Assembly (NCBI GenBank): GCA_963575745.1
Contig: CAUYUJ010014342.1
Coordinates: 185,587 to 233,086 of the forward strand
Reading direction: 5' to 3'
DNA: 47,500 nt
DNA from: Prorocentrum cordatum
Taxonomy: Eukaryota > Sar > Dinophyceae > Prorocentrales > Prorocentraceae
This document shows, piece by piece, positions 44,036 through 47,500 of this stretch. Below the pieces are notes generated by a model. It did not search any database and was not told where the DNA came from. It was given only the letters and a program-made list of their open reading frames with translations. Every line of letters starts with the position of its first letter. Positions within the stretch are counted from its first letter, which is position 1. Both the position numbers and the translations under genes were made by a program.

Positions 44036-44389
44036 GTAGCTAAAACATTCGAGTGGTAACGCCAGGCTCTTCCAGCGCACTCCCGGCCTCAGCGCCCACA
44101 CGCTGAGCTTGGCTCTCGCACGCGTCTCCCGCAGTTCTCTGTGAGCAGCCTGGCCGCGCCGACGCTCCTTGACCATAGGCAAGTTCTCGTCAGAGCAAGG
44201 CGCGTTGACAATATCGATTGCTGTACCGTGAACATCGTCATCATGATCATAATCAGCATAGCCATTATCGCCAACATCATCACAGCTAAGTATCAACACG
44301 ATTGCTATCACCATCACCCCTATCGTCATCACCATCATCGCACCGCAGTTAATCTTTCGACCATCTGTCGCGCCACAGTGCGTCATTTC

Positions 44390-44920
44390 GGTAGTGAGAC
44401 CGGCTGATAGAGAGACTGCTAGGTAGATGGTGGGATCGACCGTGAGTTCGATAATGAGGTTGATGGATTGGAGGTTCGGGGGTGCTATTGATAGGTCATG
44501 AGGTCGATAGTGCGATCAAGAGTGACCTCTCGTGGTGTCTCGTGGTGTCCCCTCGGTAGTGATACCGATATATACATATTTATATATATATATACACATA
44601 CGTAAGTTTTGTATATCGATTTACAGATAGTTACATATCCACATATATAAATATTTATATATATATAACATTCGTTGGTAGAGACCGAGCTCGATAGTGA
44701 TATCGGTAGATAAGTCGAGAGCGAGATCGCTCATGCTATCCATAGTGTGTTCCGTAGTGAGTTCGATAATGCTATCGATAGATCGTGAGAGCGGCCAGTT
44801 CAGGAATATTGACAGTGAGGTCGATAGTAGGATTGACAGTGAGATCGATGGATAGCGAGATCGATACTGATATCGATAGTGATGTCCCGTGGTGTCTCGC
44901 GGTGTCCCATGGTCACTTGT
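44390..44920. repeat. GATCGATAGTG words, TGTCTCGTGG words and an AT-rich core
   Basis: GTGAGTTCGATAATG/GAGATCGATAGTG-type words (44390-44520 and 44690-44885) flank TGTCTCGTGG words (44525-44555 and 44885-44915). Between them, 44570-44670 is an AT-rich TATATATA zone. All are diverged. Confidence 0.65.
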
Positions 44921-45070
44921 GTCTGAGTCTGTTTTTTGTGAAGGAGCGCGTGGGCAAATCAATGCCACCTGATTCCGCTCGTTGGCCCGATGTTTTTTGA
45001 TTGATGCCTTGATCGGTGCAACATCTTGCCCTGTACGTTCGTAACACGTCCTGCAGAAAAGAGGGAACGT

Positions 45071-45320
45071 CATTGCTTGCCATTGCTTGGCATCTCTTGA
45101 CATTGCTTGGCATCTCTTGGCATCTCTTGTCATTGTTTAGCATTGCTAGATGTTGCTTGACATTGCTTTGTGTTGCCTGGCATTGCGTGGCATTGCTTGA
45201 CATTGCTTGGCATCTCTTGGCATTGCTTGGCATTGCTTGATGTTGCTTGACATTGCTTTGCATTGCTTGACATTGCTTTGTGTTGCTTGGCATTGCCTGC
45301 CATTGCTTGGCATTGCTTGG
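45071..45320 (+). repeat. 10-bp minisatellite, 25 units in perfect register
   Basis: Twenty-five consecutive 10-mers with consensus CATTGCTTGG run from 45071 to 45320 without a single insertion or deletion. Variants include CATCTCTTGG, TGTTGCTTGA and CATTGCTTTG. Minus frames read NAKQCQAMPSN-like text from this repeat. Confidence 0.95.
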
Positions 45321-45324
45321 CATG

Positions 45325-45540
45325 GGCGGGGGGAACCCAGGGAACCCCTGGGGAACGGGCAACGTAACAAGTGAAGGCACCGGGGGGGCTGGGATCCCGG
45401 AGAACCTGGGGACCCCTGGGAATCTCCGAGAAACGGGCAAAGAAACAATAGGAGGCACCAGGGGCGGGGAACCTGGGGAACCCGGGGAACCCAGGGAACC
45501 TCCGAGCAACGGGCAACGCAATATGAGTAGGCACCAACTC
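45325..45540 (+). repeat. 77-bp repeat, three units
   Basis: AACGGGCAA(C/A)G(T/A/C)AA... followed by GGCACC occurs at 45354, 45432 and 45508 (spacings 78 and 76), each preceded by GGGAACC-rich sequence. It directly follows the 10-bp minisatellite. Confidence 0.7.
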
Positions 45541-46070
45541 TTCACCAAGTAAGAACTCCTTAGGCAAGCCTAATTGGGGAGACAACGAGTGTGCGCGGCG
45601 CGGAGGCCAGAGCACCATCCGTATGTTGCAATTCTTAAGCTGCAGGATCATACGTGGTGAGGAGTCCTCAGGCGACACGCCCAGCCCGCCCTGCCCGTAC
45701 GTCTGGGGGTGCGACAAGGAGGAGTTGTTTGCAAGGACTCAGGGTGGAGGGGGAGAGGAGGGGGAGGAAGAAGAGGACGACGAGGAGGAGCGAGGGCCTC
45801 CCAGGCACGAGGGAAGGGCGGCGCTGAGAGAAGGGGGGGAGGAGCGGGATCGGATGGGGTCGGCCCCGGTGGAGCGACGACGGAGGCGCCACGACCGCGC
45901 CGCAGCAGACTTGGCTCGGATCCGGTCTGGACCCGGGGCCGGCCCCTCCGTGGGGGGGGGGGGCGGCCGCCCCCGCGGGGGCGGGGTGCGACCGATGAAG
46001 GCCCCCGGCGGGCGCACGAAGCTGCCGCCGCCCAGCCCTCTTTCCGTCGCCCCTCCTGATCTGGGAGCTC
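45540..46070. other. GC-rich stretch with purine tract, no gene
   Basis: Includes a GGAGGAGGGGGAGG-type purine tract (about 45745-45850) and long G and C runs (45950-45990). Long frames continue through into the fifth cluster, but no protein is called. Confidence 0.4.
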
Positions 46071-46215
46071 CTCGTCCTCCCTGCTCCTCTATCTATCCTC
46101 CCCCCTCCCTCCCTCCTTCTGCCTCCTCTTCCTCCCGCTCCTCCCCTCTCCTCCTTCTCTTCTCGTATCCTACCTCCTCCCTCCTATCTCCCTCATTTCT
46201 CCTTCCTCCCTTATT
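46060..46215. repeat. CTCC-rich pyrimidine tract
   Basis: CCTCCCTCC/TCTCCT words, almost purine-free on plus for about 140 bp, immediately left of the fifth CTTGGG cluster. Confidence 0.8.
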
Positions 46216-46239
46216 TATTGAATCGCTTCGCTCATTCCG

Positions 46240-47500
46240 CCGGCCCGTATTGTGCCATCGCGGGTTCTTGGGGGGTCTTGGGAGCCCTTGGAAGCTTCAT
46301 GGGAGCTTCTTGGGAACTTTGGGAGGCCTCGTGGATGGCTCTGGGTGGGCCCTCTTGGTGGTCTCTTGGGGGGGTCTGCCTGGCCTCTTGGGGGCCTCCT
46401 GGGAGCTTCCTGGGGGTCTCTTGGGGGCCTCTTGGGGCTTTCTTGCGGCCTGTTGGGGGCCTCTTGGGGCTCTCTTGGGGGCTTCGTGGGGCTACTTGGG
46501 GGCTTGTAGGGGCATTTCGGGGGCGTGTTTGGGCGGGAGGCTCAAAATTTCCGTTCAGGTTGCCCCTGTGGACCTCAATCATGGGGCCGTGTTGAGGCCT
46601 CTTGGACCGTCTTGAGGGTTTCTTGGGCCTTCTTGGAGCGCTCTTGGGCCGTCTTTGAGCGGTCTTGAGGGTCTCTCGGGCCGTCTTGGGGTGATCTTGG
46701 GGGCCTCTTGGACCGCCTTGAAAGGTGTGAAAGACGAAGAGGCGGATATGTTAAAAATGCACGCTTTCCTCAGGGAATGAGACGATTTTTGCTTGTGGGA
46801 GCCCTCTTGGGACGCCGCTTAGGGACCTCTTGGGGCGTCTTGAAGGCCTGTTGGGCCGTCTTGAGGCCATCGTAGGCGCTTGGGGGTGATATTTCGGCGT
46901 CTCCGGGCTCTCTTGGACCGTCTGGAGGGCTTCTCGGGCCCCTCTTGGACCGATTTGGAGCCCTCCTGGGCTCCGAAAAAGAGTTCTTGAGGGTTTGTTG
47001 GGCTTCTTGGAGCGCTCTTGGGCCGTCTTTGAGCGGTCTAGAGGGTCTCTCGGGCCGTCTTGGGGTGATCTTGGGGGCCTCTTGGACCGCCTTGAAAGGT
47101 GTGAAAGACGAAGAGGCGGATATGTTAAAAATGCACGCTTTCCTAAGGGAATGAGACGATTTTTGCTTGTGGGAGCCCTCTTGGGACGCCGCTTAGGGAC
47201 CTCTTAGGGACCTCTTGGGGCGTCTTGAAGGCCTGTTGGGCCGTCTTGAGGCCATCGTAGGCGTTTGGGAGTGATATTTCGGCGTCTCCCGGCTCTCTTG
47301 GACCGTCTGGAGGGCTTCTCGGGCCCCTCTTGGACCGATTTGGAGCCCTCCTGGGCTCCGAAAAAGAGTTCTTGAGGGTTTGTTGGGCCTTCTTGGAGCG
47401 CTCTTGGGCCGTCTTTGAGCGGTCTTGAGGGTCTCTCGGGCCGTCTTGGGGTGATCTTGGGGGCTTCTTGGACCGCCTTGAAAGGTGTGAAAGACGAAGA
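46240..47500. repeat. CTTGGG cluster 5 with 374/386-bp tandem units
   Basis: 46240-46540 is a 12-bp beat (GGGGCCTCTTGG). Core B at 46535-46567 reads RGNLNGNFEPPAQTRP on minus. Core A at 46741-46772 reads SLRKACIFNISASSSF then TPFKAVQEAP. From about 46620 a larger unit repeats: GGTGTGAAAGACGAAGA begins at 46724, 47098 and 47484, spacings of 374 and 386 bp. The 12-bp difference is an extra ACCTCTTAGGG-type unit near 47200. The third copy is cut by the window end. Confidence 0.85.

Noticed and set aside
1-47500. Dinoflagellate spliced-leader sequence or 5S/U snRNA genes
   Set aside because: I looked for the spliced-leader core (CATTTTGGCTCAAG-like) and for obvious small-RNA signatures and found no convincing match. 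Reading by eye can miss diverged copies.

Overview
The window looks like repeat-dense nuclear DNA of a eukaryote, most probably a GC-rich dinoflagellate. I see no bacterial operon, rRNA, tRNA, CRISPR array or intact conserved gene. The dinoflagellate reading rests on two things. One is a decayed LINE-like retroelement on the minus strand near the left end, with reverse-transcriptase motifs followed by a zinc-finger-like tail, an arrangement I associate with dinoflagellate non-LTR elements. The other is the mix of very long trinucleotide arrays, GC-rich minisatellites and degenerate low-copy repeats with almost no conventional genes. A genus such as Prorocentrum would fit, but that is a guess from composition; no species-specific marker is visible.

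Layout. 1-1.9 kb: GC-rich, nothing recognised. 1.9-6.0 kb: minus-strand LINE relic broken by stops and frameshifts. 6.7-7.3 kb: first of five clusters of a G-rich repeat family, called CTTGGG clusters here. 7.4-13.3 kb: GC-rich DNA with CTC runs, two pairs of diverged dispersed repeats, and a striking 164-bp inverted repeat at 10.95-11.11 kb. 13.6-14.2 kb: second cluster. 14.5-15.4 kb: GGA and GAT arrays. 16.85-17.95 and 22.3-23.1 kb: two AT-richer fields of degenerate GGATTCC words, apparently in opposite orientation. Between them, at 19.4-22.1 kb, is a 102-bp satellite with 27 countable units. 23.15-23.85 kb: third cluster. 24.1-25.1 kb: GAT array. 25.86-28.9 kb: GA array, a 14-bp minisatellite, a diverged duplicated segment with a conserved hydrophobic reading frame, and one small candidate membrane-protein frame. 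29.1-32.1 kb: 3 kb of GAT repeat containing a tandem duplication of about 1.3 kb. 32.2-32.8 kb: fourth cluster. 33-38 kb: purine/pyrimidine-rich DNA and an RNase H-like fragment at 35.9-36.25 kb. 38.45-39.35 kb: TAC array. 39.5-43.4 kb: a 252-codon open frame, several degenerate short repeats and GGA runs. 43.7-45.5 kb: minisatellites, two of them with a 10-bp period. 46.2-47.5 kb: fifth cluster, ending in tandem copies of about 374-386 bp that run off the window.

Most long open frames come from stop-free repeats (TAC, GGA/CTC, GAT, the 102-bp satellite and the CTTGGG clusters), so they are listed as repeats and not as genes. Only a few frames outside repeats are offered as low-confidence candidates. 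There is no visible functional cooperation between genes here. The best leads are structural: a conserved two-core module inside the CTTGGG clusters, the long hairpin at 10.95-11.11 kb, and the internal organisation of the satellite.
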